Shown here: positions 45,817 through 54,846 of the stretch, piece by piece | Layout of the letters: each line of letters opens with the position of its first letter | Numbering within the stretch: the first letter of the stretch is position 1 | Source: Telluria mixta | Lineage (GTDB): Bacteria; Pseudomonadota; Gammaproteobacteria; Burkholderiales; Burkholderiaceae_D | NCBI RefSeq assembly: GCF_029223865.1 | Contig: NZ_CP119520.1 | Location: forward strand, 4,154,001-4,218,000 | Direction: 5' to 3' | DNA: 64,000 nt | Notes under the pieces: model-generated | The model's database searches: none | Seen by the model: the letters and a program-made list of their open reading frames with translations, nothing else | What the model was told of the DNA's origin: nothing | Translations under genes and position numbers: made by a program

Positions 45817-46737
45817 TTATCGCCTCACCTGCATGCGTCGGCCCAGCGCCACGGTTGCGATCACGGCCAGGGCGAAGCCGACGTTGGCAAGCGTGAGCGT
45901 TTCACCGAGCAGGGCGGCCGCGCCGGCCAGCGACAGGAACGGCTGCAGCAGCTGCACCTGTCCCACGCGCGCCACGCCGCCCAGCGCCAGGCCGCGGTAC
46001 CAGAAAAAGAAGCCGATGAACATCGAGAAGACGGTGACGTAGCCGAACCCGAGCCAGCTCGCGGGGCCGACGTCGCCCAGGCGGCCGATCTGCTCGCCCT
46101 CCAACGCCAGCAGCAGGACGGCGGCCGGAACGGCGGCCAGTACGAGCGCCCAGCAGATCGTTTCCTGCCCGCCCAGCGTGCGCGCCAGACGGCCGCCTTC
46201 CGCATAACCGGCCGCGGCGGAGACGATCGCGCCGAACATCAGCAGGTCGGCCGCCTGCAACGCGCCGCCGCCCTGGCCCAGCGCGAACGCGACGACCAGG
46301 CTCGACCCCAGCAGCGCGACGAGCCAGAACCCGTTCGACGGCCGCTCGTAGCCGCGCAGCGCCGCGTACAGCGCCGTCGCCAGCGGCAGCATGCCCGCCA
46401 GCACGGCGCCGTGCGACGCCGGTACGCTGCGCATCGCGATCGAGCTGAGCAGCGGAAACCCGAGCACGCAGCCGAGCGCCACGATGGTCAGCGGCCGCAG
46501 CGCCGCGCGTCCCGGCCAAGCGACGCGCCGCATGCGCAGCCAGCCGGCCGCCAGCACGGCCGCGCCCAGTGCGCGCGCCAGCGTGAGGAACAGCGGATCG
46601 AGCTCGCGCACCGCGAGCCGCGTGAACGGCAGCGTGAGGCTGAAGATGGCGACGCCGATCAGGCCGAGCAGCATGCCGCGCGCTTCGTCGGACGGCGTGA
46701 CCAGGGGTGTGGTCGGGGTGAGTGTCGTGGGACGCAT
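45817..46737 (-). CDS. EamA-family (DMT) transporter
   Basis: A 306-residue protein with ten membrane segments in two EamA repeats, for example GLIGVAIFSLTLPFTRLAVREL and LLQPFLSLAGAAALLGETLT near the end. It is divergent from a MocR-type regulator across 110 bases. Such divergent pairs are common, and the regulator usually controls the transporter. Probable small-molecule exporter; the substrate is unknown. Confidence 0.85.
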   Translation of the reverse strand: MRPTTLTPTTPLVTPSDEARGMLLGLIGVAIFSLTLPFTRLAVRELDPLFLTLARALGAAVLAAGWLRMRRVAWPGRAALRPLTIVALGCVLGFPLLSSIAMRSVPASHGAVLAGMLPLATALYAALRGYERPSNGFWLVALLGSSLVVAFALGQGGGALQAADLLMFGAIVSAAAGYAEGGRLARTLGGQETICWALVLAAVPAAVLLLALEGEQIGRLGDVGPASWLGFGYVTVFSMFIGFFFWYRGLALGGVARVGQVQLLQPFLSLAGAAALLGETLTLANVGFALAVIATVALGRRMQVRR

Positions 46738-46847
46738 ACGTTCTCCGGTTGTCGTTGCAGCAAACTTTGGTCAGGGTTATGCTAGTCCCGAAGAGCAGTA
46801 CAGTCCCTATACACTTACCGATATCCTTTACGCACTGTATTGCAAAA

Positions 46848-48281
46848 ATGACCGATACAACGATACCGACATTGCTGTCACGCGATTCCGGCGAACCGCT
46901 GGCCGACCAGATCGTCCGGATGATCAGCGCGCGCATCGACGACAAGCAGCTGCGCGCGGGTGCGCGCATGCCCTCGATCCGTCGCTTTGCCGCCGCGCAC
47001 GGCGTGTCGCCGTTCACCGTCGTGGCCAGCTACGACCGCCTCGTCGCGCAGGGCTACCTGGAATCGCGCCGCGGCGCCGGCTTCTTCGTGCGCGAGCGCG
47101 CGCCGCTGAATACGGCATTGCGCCGCGACGATCCGGACAGCGCCGGGGTGATGGAGAAACGCGCGCTGGACGTCGTCTGGCTGGTCCGCCACATGTTCCG
47201 CCAGATGCCGGGCCAGCCGACGAGCGCGGCCGGCGTCTTGCCGACGGCGTGGCTGGACGGGCAGGGCGTCGCCAACGCGCTGCGCGCGGTCAGCCGCCAG
47301 AACGGCAGCGCGCTCTTGAACTACGCCGGTCCGCAGGGCTATGCGCCGCTGCGCGAACAGCTGCAGCGCAAGCTGGCGGAACTGGAAATCGCGGCCGCGC
47401 CCGAACAGTTCGTGACGACGCTCGGCGTGACGCAAGGCCTGGACCTCGTCGCACGCGAATTCTGCCGCCCCGGCGACACCGTGTTCGTCGACGACCCGGC
47501 GTGGTTCCTGATGTTCGGCTCGTTCGCCGCGATGGGCCTGAAAGTGGTCGGCATCCGGCGCCAGGCGGACGGCCCGGACCTGGTCGAGTTCGAGGCGCTG
47601 GCGGCGCTGCACAAGCCGCGCCTGTACATCATCAATTCGGTGCTGCATAACCCGAGTTCGACGTCGCTGTCGGCCGCGAAGGCCTTCCAGATCCTGCGCA
47701 TCGCCGAGCGCCACGACATCACGATGGTGGAGGACGACATCTATTGCGACCTGCACCCGGGCGGTTCGCAGCCCGCCACCCGGCTGGCGGCGCTCGACCA
47801 GCTGCAGCGCGTGATCTACCTGGGCGGTTTTTCGAAATCGCTGGCGCCGAACCTGCGCGTGGGCTTCATCGCGGCCTCGAGCGACATCGCGCAGCGCCTG
47901 GCCGACCGCAAGATGCTGGCGACCCTGAGCACGAGCGACCTGGGCGAGCGGGTCGTTTATAAAATCCTGTCCGAGGGCGTGTACCGCAAGCACCTGGACC
48001 GCATCCGCGCCCGCCTGGACGCCATCCGCCCGTCGGTGCTGCGCCGCATCGAGTCGCTCGGCATGATCCTGGAGCCGGCGCCGACGGCCGGCATGTTCGC
48101 GTGGGCCGACTGCGGCCGCGACACCAACGTGCTCGCGGCGCGCGCGATGGACGAGGGCCTGCTGCTCGCGCCGGGCAGCCTGTTCTCGCCGAACCAGCTG
48201 CCATCGACGAAGCTGCGCCTGAACGTGGCGGCCATGGAAGATGACACCGCGTGGCGCTTCCTCGAGCGCTCATTGGCCTGA
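46848..48281 (+). CDS. MocR-family regulator (GntR-type DNA binding with aminotransferase domain)
   Basis: A 477-residue fusion. Residues about 15-80 form a GntR winged helix (LADQIVRMISARIDDKQLRA, MPSIRRFAAAHGVSPFTVV, SYDRLVAQGYLESRRGAGFF). The rest is a class I aminotransferase fold: YAGPQGYAPLREQL, VDDPAWFLMFGSFAAMGLKV, EDDIYCDLHPG and the PLP Lys in GGFSKSLAPNLRVGF. Such proteins sense PLP or amino acids and regulate the divergent gene, here the EamA transporter. The ATG at 46848 begins just before the winged helix. Confidence 0.88.
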   Translation: MTDTTIPTLLSRDSGEPLADQIVRMISARIDDKQLRAGARMPSIRRFAAAHGVSPFTVVASYDRLVAQGYLESRRGAGFFVRERAPLNTALRRDDPDSAGVMEKRALDVVWLVRHMFRQMPGQPTSAAGVLPTAWLDGQGVANALRAVSRQNGSALLNYAGPQGYAPLREQLQRKLAELEIAAAPEQFVTTLGVTQGLDLVAREFCRPGDTVFVDDPAWFLMFGSFAAMGLKVVGIRRQADGPDLVEFEALAALHKPRLYIINSVLHNPSSTSLSAAKAFQILRIAERHDITMVEDDIYCDLHPGGSQPATRLAALDQLQRVIYLGGFSKSLAPNLRVGFIAASSDIAQRLADRKMLATLSTSDLGERVVYKILSEGVYRKHLDRIRARLDAIRPSVLRRIESLGMILEPAPTAGMFAWADCGRDTNVLAARAMDEGLLLAPGSLFSPNQLPSTKLRLNVAAMEDDTAWRFLERSLA

Positions 48282-48284
48282 TGG

Positions 48285-49211
48285 TCAAGGCAGCTTGATC
48301 GACACGACGCCGGCCAGCAGCACCATCGCGCCCACGAGCCGGACGCCGGAGACAGCGCTTTTCGGCAGGCCGAACAGGCCGAACCGGTCGGTCAGGATCG
48401 CCACGACCTGCTGCCCGGCGATCGTGAAGCCGACCGTCGCGGCCGCGCCGATCACCGGCAACGCGAGGAACACGGTCGTGACGTAGCACACGCCCACCGG
48501 TCCGCCCAGCCAGGCCCACCACGGCACGGCGCACAGTCCGCCGAGCTTCGGGCGTTCATTGCGGTTCAGCGCCATCACGAGGGCGAGTACGGTCGCCATG
48601 CCCGCCGTCGCCACGGCGAAACTCGTGAGCGACACGACCAGCGGCGCACCGACCGTCCGCGCGACGGCCGCGTTGAGCGCACCCTGCACGGGCAGCACGC
48701 CGCCGCACAACGCGGCTGCCGCCACCCACGCAGGCTCGATCCGGCGCGGCGGGGCGCCCGCGGCGGGACGCTGTCCGCGCACGATCAGGAGGATGCCGGC
48801 GGCGACGCACGCGGCGCCCAGCCACGTGAACGGTCCAGGCGCACGCTGGACGACGCCCAGCAGGCCGGCGCCGTCCAGCAGCAGCGACGTAAACGCCTGC
48901 CCCGCGATGAACAGGCCGATCGTGGTGACGGCGCCGATGCGCGGGATGAACACGATCCCCGCGACGACGTACATGGCACTGGCGAGGCCGCCCAGCAGCT
49001 GCCACCACGGCACCAGTCCGAGCCGGCCCAGTGCGGGCAGGGCGCCGCCGGCGGCGACGGCCAGGAACAGCAGGATGGTGGCGACGAACAGTTGCAGGGT
49101 CGCCGCGGCGAACGGGCTCGCGACGGCCTTGCCCAGGCGCGCGTTGGCGGCCGCCTGCAACGGCAGGCCGCAGCCCGCCAGGAAGGCGATAACAATATAA
49201 ATCGTATTCAT
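48285..49211 (-). CDS. DMT-superfamily transporter, YdcZ (DUF606) type
   Basis: A 308-residue protein made of two similar halves, each of five membrane segments: LAGCGLPLQAAANARLGKAV and VLPVQGALNAAVARTVGAPL are matching starts, PWWQLLGGLASAMYVVAGIV and PWWAWLGGPVGVCYVTTVFL matching middles. This fits a fused YdcZ (DUF606) pair. The start ATG overlaps the SMR gene stop (ATGA). It is probably co-transcribed with the SMR and GST genes. Confidence 0.83.
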   Translation of the reverse strand: MNTIYIVIAFLAGCGLPLQAAANARLGKAVASPFAAATLQLFVATILLFLAVAAGGALPALGRLGLVPWWQLLGGLASAMYVVAGIVFIPRIGAVTTIGLFIAGQAFTSLLLDGAGLLGVVQRAPGPFTWLGAACVAAGILLIVRGQRPAAGAPPRRIEPAWVAAAALCGGVLPVQGALNAAVARTVGAPLVVSLTSFAVATAGMATVLALVMALNRNERPKLGGLCAVPWWAWLGGPVGVCYVTTVFLALPVIGAAATVGFTIAGQQVVAILTDRFGLFGLPKSAVSGVRLVGAMVLLAGVVSIKLP

Positions 49212-49531
49212 GAATGCTCCAGGACTTTGAGACCGGCGATGCCGCCGAAGACGAACGCCATGCACAGCATCCGCGCGGGCGACAGCGGCTCGGCGAAGAC
49301 GGCGACACCGACGAGGCTGACGCCGAGCGCGCCGATGCCCGTCCAGACCGCGTACGCGATCCCGAGCGGTAGCGTGCGCACGGCGGCGGCCAGCAGCCAG
49401 ATGCTGCCCAGCGCGGCGAGCACGGCCAGCAGCGAGGGCACGGGCCGGGTGACGCCCGCCGATGCCTTCAGTGCGAAGGCCATGACGACCTCCAGCACGC
49501 CGGCCGCGAACAGTTGCGCCCATGCGGCCAT
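49208..49531 (-). CDS. Small multidrug resistance (SMR/EmrE-type) transporter
   Basis: A 107-residue four-segment membrane protein. The essential Glu of the first segment is in AAGVLEVVMAFALKAS, and the WTG motif region GIAYAVWTGIGALGVSLVGV is complete. Members work as dimers and exchange protons for cationic or guanidinium compounds. It lies between a GST gene 1 base upstream and the DMT transporter gene that overlaps it. Confidence 0.88.
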   Translation of the reverse strand: MAAWAQLFAAGVLEVVMAFALKASAGVTRPVPSLLAVLAALGSIWLLAAAVRTLPLGIAYAVWTGIGALGVSLVGVAVFAEPLSPARMLCMAFVFGGIAGLKVLEHS

Positions 49532-49532
49532 G

Positions 49533-50135
49533 TCAGGCTTTCCGCATCTTGATCCGGGCCCGCTCGACGGCGGGGCGCCCGGCGATCCTGCGCAGCCACG
49601 CTGCCACGTGCGGATAGCCGGTCATGTCGATGCCCAGTTCGTCGTAGGTCGCCAGCCACGGGTAGAAGGCGATGTCGGCCACCGTGTACTCGTCTCCCGC
49701 GACATGGGTCGAGACGGCCAGCCGGCGTTCGATCACGCCGTACAGCCGCTGCGTTTCGCGCGTGTAGCGGTCCAGCGCCATCTGGTTGCGCTCAGGTGCG
49801 GCATGGCGGAACCACCACAACTGCCCCAGCATCGGCCCGACGCTGGCCGCCTGCAGGAACAGCCATGGCAGGACGATGTCGTCATCCGGGAGCAGCTTGC
49901 CCGTGGCGCGGCCGAGGTGGACCAGGATCGCGCACGATTCGAACAGGCCCTGGCCGGTGCGCTCGTCGACGAGTGCGGGGATCTTGTTGTTGGGGCTGAT
50001 CTGCAGGAATTCGGGCGCGAACTGCTCGCCGGCGCCCAGGTCGACGTGGCGGACCCGATAGTCCAGGCCGAATTCTTCCAGCGCGATGATGAGTTTCCTG
50101 CCGTTCGGCGTATCGGCGACATAAGCGGTGTACAT
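49533..50135 (-). CDS. Glutathione S-transferase, YfcG-like
   Basis: A 200-residue GST of the nu-class/YfcG group. The N-terminal domain has TAYVADTPNGRKLIIALEEF, EFLQISPNNKIPALVDE and LFESCAILVHLG, including the Asn-rich segment that binds glutathione in YfcG. The C-terminal domain has WWFRHAAPERNQ and DEYTVADIAFYPWLATY. YfcG acts as a disulfide-bond reductase. AGGAGGAC precedes the ATG. Divergent from a LysR gene that may regulate it. Confidence 0.87.
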   Translation of the reverse strand: MYTAYVADTPNGRKLIIALEEFGLDYRVRHVDLGAGEQFAPEFLQISPNNKIPALVDERTGQGLFESCAILVHLGRATGKLLPDDDIVLPWLFLQAASVGPMLGQLWWFRHAAPERNQMALDRYTRETQRLYGVIERRLAVSTHVAGDEYTVADIAFYPWLATYDELGIDMTGYPHVAAWLRRIAGRPAVERARIKMRKA

Positions 50136-50152
50136 ACTGTCCTCCTGTGTTT

Positions 50153-50228
50153 GACAGGAAGAGCGTAGCTTGTGCAAGAATGGATGAACATTCGATTTAT
50201 TCAGACATTTCCTGTCTGTTTTTGCACA
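50153..50228. promoter_or_regulatory. Interleaved inverted repeats between GST and LysR genes
   Basis: GACAGGAA (50153) pairs with TTCCTGTC (50209), and TGTGCAA (50171) pairs with TTGCACA (50222). The two pairs interleave across the 96-base divergent promoter region. This is compatible with LysR-type binding that controls both directions. Confidence 0.4.
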
Positions 50229-50231
50229 TCC

Positions 50232-51104
50232 ATGGACTGGGACGACTATCAATATTTCCTGGCGGTGGCGGGCAGCGGGTCCGTCTCGGCCGCCGCGCGC
50301 CGGCTCGGGCAAAGCCACTCGACGGTGCTGCGCCGGCTGGACAAGCTGGAAACGGCGCTCGACGTCCGCCTGTTCGAGCGCTTCCAGACCGGCTACGTGC
50401 TGACGGCCAGCGGCGAGGAATTGCAGGCCCTGCTGGCCCCGATCGGCGAGGGCATGCAGGACATCGAGCGCAAACTGGGCGGACAGGATGCGGCGCTGCA
50501 GGGCACCATCCGCGTCACGACGACCGACACGTTGCTGACCGTGCTGCTGTCGGTGCTGGCGGATTTCCGCGCGCGCTACCCCGGCATCCAGCTGCAGATC
50601 ACGGTCAACAACAGTTTTTTGAATCTATCGAAGCGCGATGCGGACGTCGCCATCCGGCCGTCGAACACGCCGCCGGACAATCTCGTCGGCCGCAAGCTGG
50701 GTGTCCTGCGCACGGCGCCGTATGCGTCGACGGCTTATCTGGCGCAGCGATCATCGGGAGACCATGACTGGATCGCGCCCGACGACAGCCTCGCGCACCT
50801 GCGCCAGGCCCGCTGGCTGCGCGAGCACGTGCCGGCAGATAAAATCGCCGCCAGCGTGGATTCGCTGCTGGGCATGGCGGCCGCCGTCGAGGCGGGCCTG
50901 GGCGCCGGCATGCTGCTGTGCCTGCTGGCGGATGCGCGGCCGGGGCTCGTCCGGCTGGCCGATCCGGATCCCGCGCTGGACACGGACGTGTGGATGCTCA
51001 CGCATCCCGATCTCAGGCGCGTGCAGCGGATCCGGGTGTTCACCGCGTTCGTGTCCGACGGGTTGTCGCGGCAGCTGGGGCTCACGCCATCGGCTGGCGG
51101 ATGA
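50232..51104 (+). CDS. LysR-family transcriptional regulator
   Basis: A 290-residue regulator. The N-terminal winged helix shows DDYQYFLAVAGSGSVSAAARRLGQSHSTVLRRLDKLE and FERFQTGYVLT; the effector-binding domain follows. It is divergent from the GST-SMR-DMT genes and probably regulates them. The ATG at 50232 starts the helix directly; earlier in-frame ATGs would place the first residues inside the shared promoter region. Its 3' end overlaps by 23 bases with the convergent GyrI-like gene. Confidence 0.88.
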   Translation: MDWDDYQYFLAVAGSGSVSAAARRLGQSHSTVLRRLDKLETALDVRLFERFQTGYVLTASGEELQALLAPIGEGMQDIERKLGGQDAALQGTIRVTTTDTLLTVLLSVLADFRARYPGIQLQITVNNSFLNLSKRDADVAIRPSNTPPDNLVGRKLGVLRTAPYASTAYLAQRSSGDHDWIAPDDSLAHLRQARWLREHVPADKIAASVDSLLGMAAAVEAGLGAGMLLCLLADARPGLVRLADPDPALDTDVWMLTHPDLRRVQRIRVFTAFVSDGLSRQLGLTPSAGG

Positions 51105-51690
51105 TCGTCTTCCACCGGGCCGGATCGGCGCGGCGGATGTCGCTCAGGTAGATTTCATGGTGCTTGCCGGCGAGGCTGCCGCGCGCCTCGATGAAGTCGT
51201 GAACCCGCTGGATCGTCGGGCCCTCTTCGGTGAACGGGCCGACGTGCAAGGTCTGGGCGCACGGGCCTTCCGTAAAACGCTCGATCCGCAGCATGTCGAT
51301 GGCTTCCAGGCCCTTCTTGCGCTTCACCTCCGCCATGGCATCGCGCAGCAGCGACTCGTCCACGAACGCCGGCTGGTGGATCATCATCGTCCATTGCCAC
51401 TTCGTCCGGTCGTCGGCGACGAACGACGCCATGTCGTCCGACCACCACAGGCCTTCGAGCGGCATCACCGCGTAGTCGATGGCTGCCGGTCCCTTCCTGG
51501 CCATGAATTTGGCCGTATAGGACACGGAGAACAGCGCTTCCACGGCCCGCGCGTAGTGCGGCGACGTGTTCGGATCGCCCGCGCCGTCGATCATCAGGTA
51601 GCGGAAGGCGGGGACGTCGACCTGCACGACGTCGCGCGCGGACGGCTGGTAAAGATGCTTGAGGTCTTTCTTGAGGTCGATTTTGTCCAC
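51082..51690 (-). CDS. GyrI-like small-molecule-binding domain protein
   Basis: A 202-residue protein of the GyrI-like superfamily (SOUL/AraC-effector fold): FRYLMIDGAGDPNTSPHYARA, the duplicated strand pattern YAVMPLEGLWWSDD, and HVGPFTEEGPTIQRVHDFI near the end. Related proteins bind hydrophobic cations or drugs. The start is GTG just 4 bases after the sigma-factor stop; the gene is therefore the last member of the ECF42 operon. Ends inside the convergent LysR gene. Confidence 0.83.
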   Translation of the reverse strand: MDKIDLKKDLKHLYQPSARDVVQVDVPAFRYLMIDGAGDPNTSPHYARAVEALFSVSYTAKFMARKGPAAIDYAVMPLEGLWWSDDMASFVADDRTKWQWTMMIHQPAFVDESLLRDAMAEVKRKKGLEAIDMLRIERFTEGPCAQTLHVGPFTEEGPTIQRVHDFIEARGSLAGKHHEIYLSDIRRADPARWKTIIRQPMA

Positions 51691-51694
51691 GGGT

Positions 51695-52999
51695 CTATTT
51701 TTCCAGTAGTGCGCTCGACCGTGCCCGCTCCAGCAGCAGCGCCTGTTCGCGCTCGTTCTGCGTGAGGCTGGCCGCCCGTTCGAACTCCGCCTTCGCTTCG
51801 GCGTGCCGGCCCAGTTTCGCCAGCAGGTCGCCGCGCACGCTCGGCAGCAGGTGATAGTTGCGCAGCGCCGGCACGTCCAGCAGGGCGTCGGCGAGGGCCA
51901 GGCCCGCGTCGGGGCCATAGGCCATGCCCAGCGCCACGGCGCGGTTCAGTTCCACGACGGGCGACGGCGTCAGCTGGGACAGCGCGTCGTACAACGCGGC
52001 GATGCGGGCCCAGTCCGTCGCTTCCGGCGTGAGGGCGCGCGCATGGCAGGCGGCGATGGCGGCCTGCAGCGCGTAGGGACCGAGAGCGCCGAGCCGGCCC
52101 GCGCGGTCGAGCGCGGCCAGCCCGCGGCCGATCAGCAGGCGGTCCCAGCGCGAGCGGTCCTGGTCCATCAGCAGGATCGGCGCGCCGTCCGGGCCAGTGC
52201 GTGCGCGCTCGCGCGAGGACTGGATCTCCATCAGCGCGACGAGGCCGTGCACTTCGCCCTCGTCGGGCATCAGTTCCGCCAGCACGCGGCCCAGGCGCAG
52301 CGCTTCGCGGCACAGGGTCGGCCGCAGCCATTCGTTGCCCGCGCTCGCGGAATAGCCTTCGTTGTAGATCAGGTAGATCACCTGCAGCACGGACGCGAGG
52401 CGCGGCCTGAGTTCTTCCCCGCGCGGCACCTCGAACGGCACGCGCGCTTCCGCCAGGGTGCGCTTGGCGCGCACGATGCGCTGGGCCACGGTGGCCTCGG
52501 GTACGAGGAAGGCGCGGGCAATCTCTCCGGTGGCGAGGCCGCCCAGCAGCTTCAGCGCCAGCGCCGCGCGCGCCTCGGCCGACAGCACGGGGTGGCAGCA
52601 GACGAAGATCAGGCGCAGCACGTCGTCGTCGATCTCGCCGGCCGTTTCCTGCGTCAGCGCGGCCAGTTCGGCCGGGTCGCGGAAACTCCCGCTGTCCGCG
52701 AGCAGGTTGTCCATCTCCCAGCTCAGCTCACCTTCCTTGCTGGCGTGCATCGCGTGATGGCGCAGGTGGTCGAGGGCGCGCCGTTTGGCCACCTGCATCA
52801 GCCAGGCACCGGGCCGGTCCGGCACGCCGTCCGCGGGCCAGCGTTCCAGCGCTTCCAGCAGCGCGTCCTGGGCGAGTTCCTCGGCCCGGCCGAGGTCGCG
52901 CAGCATGCGGGTCAGCGCGCCGACGATGCGCGCCGACTCCATGCGCCAGACGGCATCGACGATCTTGCCGATCTCGAACTGCAGGGTGCCGCGCGTCAT
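51695..52999 (-). CDS. ECF42-type RNA polymerase sigma factor with C-terminal TPR-like extension
   Basis: A 434-residue sigma factor, far longer than a normal ECF factor. Region 2 (about 20-90) reads RMLRDLGRAEELAQDALLEALERWP and PGAWLMQVAKRRALDHLR. Region 4 (about 125-180) reads LRLIFVCCHPVLSAEARAALAL and ATGEIARAFLVPEATVAQRI. The remainder is a helical extension with TPR-like repeats (SPVVELNRAVALGMAYGPDA and HLLPSVRGDLLAKLGRHAEA). This layout defines the ECF42 group, whose members are linked to DGPF proteins and lack an anti-sigma gene. It follows the DGPF gene by one base. Confidence 0.9.
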   Translation of the reverse strand: MTRGTLQFEIGKIVDAVWRMESARIVGALTRMLRDLGRAEELAQDALLEALERWPADGVPDRPGAWLMQVAKRRALDHLRHHAMHASKEGELSWEMDNLLADSGSFRDPAELAALTQETAGEIDDDVLRLIFVCCHPVLSAEARAALALKLLGGLATGEIARAFLVPEATVAQRIVRAKRTLAEARVPFEVPRGEELRPRLASVLQVIYLIYNEGYSASAGNEWLRPTLCREALRLGRVLAELMPDEGEVHGLVALMEIQSSRERARTGPDGAPILLMDQDRSRWDRLLIGRGLAALDRAGRLGALGPYALQAAIAACHARALTPEATDWARIAALYDALSQLTPSPVVELNRAVALGMAYGPDAGLALADALLDVPALRNYHLLPSVRGDLLAKLGRHAEAKAEFERAASLTQNEREQALLLERARSSALLEK

Positions 53000-53000
53000 G

Positions 53001-53882
53001 TCACGGACGGTCCCATGCGGGTTGCGGGGCGAGCTCGGCGCGCAGGGCGGCGTCGAGCTGTTCGGCGCGCACGCTGGCGTCCTCGCGCAGCCGGGCCGTC
53101 GCGGTATCGACCGGGGCGTGCCTGCCGAGCGGCGCGATCAGCGCGACGGGCCGGATCTCGACCTCGACTTCCGGCCCCGTCGGATACGGCAGCGTGCGGG
53201 CCCAGTCGAGGGCGGCGTCGATGGACGGTGCGCGGATCATCCAGAAGCCGGCGATCAATTCCTTGGCTTCCGCGAACGGCCCGTCGATGATGCTGGCGCC
53301 GCCGTTCGCCACGCGCACGCGTGCGCCGCGTGCCGTGGACTTCAGGCCGTCGCCGGCGAGCAGGGTGCCGGCCGCCGCGTGGATCGCGTTGAAGGCGTTC
53401 AGCCGGTCCAGCTTCTCCTGCAGCGGGATGGCGTCGCGCTCGGTGCCGGCGTCGGACCGCAGCAGGATCGCGTAGCAGGTGTCCTCGCCGGCCACGCCGG
53501 GCGGGATGCTCGCGCAGCCGCCGGGGCAGCCCGTCTCGCGCAATTCCACCGTGACGTCGCCGCCCGCGGCGATCACGCCATTGGCCTGCAGCCATGCCAG
53601 CGCCGCGGCGCGCGACGGCGCCTCGAACACGGCGAAGCCGGCCGGCAGGCGCTCTCCGGCCGGGAACGGACCGGACGTCACGGTCTCGCCGCCACCGGGC
53701 GACAGTGTCAGGCGCCGGGCTTCGGCGTCCGGTGCGAACGCCAGGGCGAGCGCCGGCGCGCGCGGACCGTCGGCTGCTGCGTGGCCGCCGGGCAGGCGGC
53801 GCAGCAGGTCGTCCAGCACGGCCTGCGGGTCGGTTGCCGCGGCGCGCGTGTCGTTGTCGGTACGGATGAGCATGAACTGCAT
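53001..53882 (-). CDS. Tandem YciI/DGPF-domain protein
   Basis: A 293-residue protein with two domains of the YciI-related DGPF family. The second has the complete signature IIDGPFAEAKELIAGFWMI, followed by the tail GPEVEVEIRPVALIAPL. The first half is more diverged (SGPFPAGERLPAGFAVFEA). Such proteins are constant partners of ECF42 sigma factors and may sense or process a signal; their chemistry is unknown. It lies between the single-domain YciI gene and the sigma factor. Confidence 0.85.
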   Translation of the reverse strand: MQFMLIRTDNDTRAAATDPQAVLDDLLRRLPGGHAAADGPRAPALALAFAPDAEARRLTLSPGGGETVTSGPFPAGERLPAGFAVFEAPSRAAALAWLQANGVIAAGGDVTVELRETGCPGGCASIPPGVAGEDTCYAILLRSDAGTERDAIPLQEKLDRLNAFNAIHAAAGTLLAGDGLKSTARGARVRVANGGASIIDGPFAEAKELIAGFWMIRAPSIDAALDWARTLPYPTGPEVEVEIRPVALIAPLGRHAPVDTATARLREDASVRAEQLDAALRAELAPQPAWDRP

Positions 53883-53892
53883 GGTGGTCTCC

Positions 53893-54318
53893 TTAGCGTG
53901 CCGCCATTTGTTCGCGCAGGCGGTCTTCCTGCGCGCGCACGTCGGCCGGGAGGTCCGTGCCGAAGTCGTCAGGACCGAAGATCTGGCGGATCTCGATCTC
54001 GCTCTCGCCGTCCTCGTGCGGGTTCGGGCAACGCTTGAACCACTCGATGGCTTCTTCCTTCGAACCCACCTCGATCAGCCAGAAGCCGGCCACGAGTTCC
54101 TTCGTTTCCGCGAACGGACCGTCGATGACGGTGCGCTGGCTTCCATTGAACCGGATGCGGGCGCCCTTGCTGCTGGGGTGCAGGCCCTCGCCGGCCAGCA
54201 TGACGCCGGCCTTGACGAGTTCCTCGTTGAAGTTGCCCATGTCCGTAAACAGTTTTTCGCTCGGCATGATGCCGGCTTCCGAGGCCGCGCTGGCCTTTAC
54301 GATGACCATGAACTTCAT
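53893..54318 (-). CDS. YciI/DGPF-domain protein
   Basis: A 141-residue single-domain DGPF protein: MKFMVIVKASAASEAG, GVMLAGEGLHPSSKGARI, the signature VIDGPFAETKELVAGFWLI and the tail CPNPHEDGESEIEIRQIFG. The start ATG overlaps the stop of the VOC gene. Belongs to the ECF42 operon. Confidence 0.9.
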   Translation of the reverse strand: MKFMVIVKASAASEAGIMPSEKLFTDMGNFNEELVKAGVMLAGEGLHPSSKGARIRFNGSQRTVIDGPFAETKELVAGFWLIEVGSKEEAIEWFKRCPNPHEDGESEIEIRQIFGPDDFGTDLPADVRAQEDRLREQMAAR

Positions 54319-54803
54319 TGCTGTGCTCCTTCGCAGCCCTGGCCCATCGATTTCTGCATTTCTTCCTGCATCTGCTCGGGCGTCATGTCGCGCTTGTGGG
54401 TGGCGATCGACCAGCGGTGGCCGAACGGGTCCTCGATCTGGCCGTAGCGGTCGCCCCAGAACATGTCGGTCACGGGCATCAACGGCTTGGCGCCCGCTTC
54501 CACGGCACGGGTCCAGACCGCGTCGGCGTCTTCCACGTACAGGTGGATGTAGACGGGTGTGTTGTTCAGCGCCCGCGGATCGACGCAGTTGGACTCCGGG
54601 AAGGCGTCGGCCAGCATGAAAACGGAATCGCCGATGCGCATCTGGGCGTGCATGAGCTTGCCGCCCGGGGCGGGCATGCGCATCGTCTCGACGGCACCGA
54701 AGGCCTGTGTGTAGAAGGTCAGCGCGTCGGCCGCGCCGCAGCACACGAGGTGCGGGGTGATCGTGTGGAAGCCTTCGGGGATGGGACGCACTTGCTGGGT
54801 CAT
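54315..54803 (-). CDS. VOC-family (glyoxalase/PhnB-like) protein
   Basis: A 162-residue VOC protein of the PhnB-like group: HTITPHLVCCGAADALTFYTQAF, MHAQMRIGDSVFMLAD and WGDRYGQIEDPFGHRWSIA. The fold often binds a metal and hydrophobic small molecules. First gene of the ECF42 operon; AGGAG precedes the ATG and a promoter matching the ECF42 motif lies 44 bases upstream. Its stop overlaps the next start. Confidence 0.88.
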   Translation of the reverse strand: MTQQVRPIPEGFHTITPHLVCCGAADALTFYTQAFGAVETMRMPAPGGKLMHAQMRIGDSVFMLADAFPESNCVDPRALNNTPVYIHLYVEDADAVWTRAVEAGAKPLMPVTDMFWGDRYGQIEDPFGHRWSIATHKRDMTPEQMQEEMQKSMGQGCEGAQQ

Positions 54804-54846
54804 GATGATCTCCTGTTCGGTGAATGTTCGGTGCTGCTGTCCGTAC

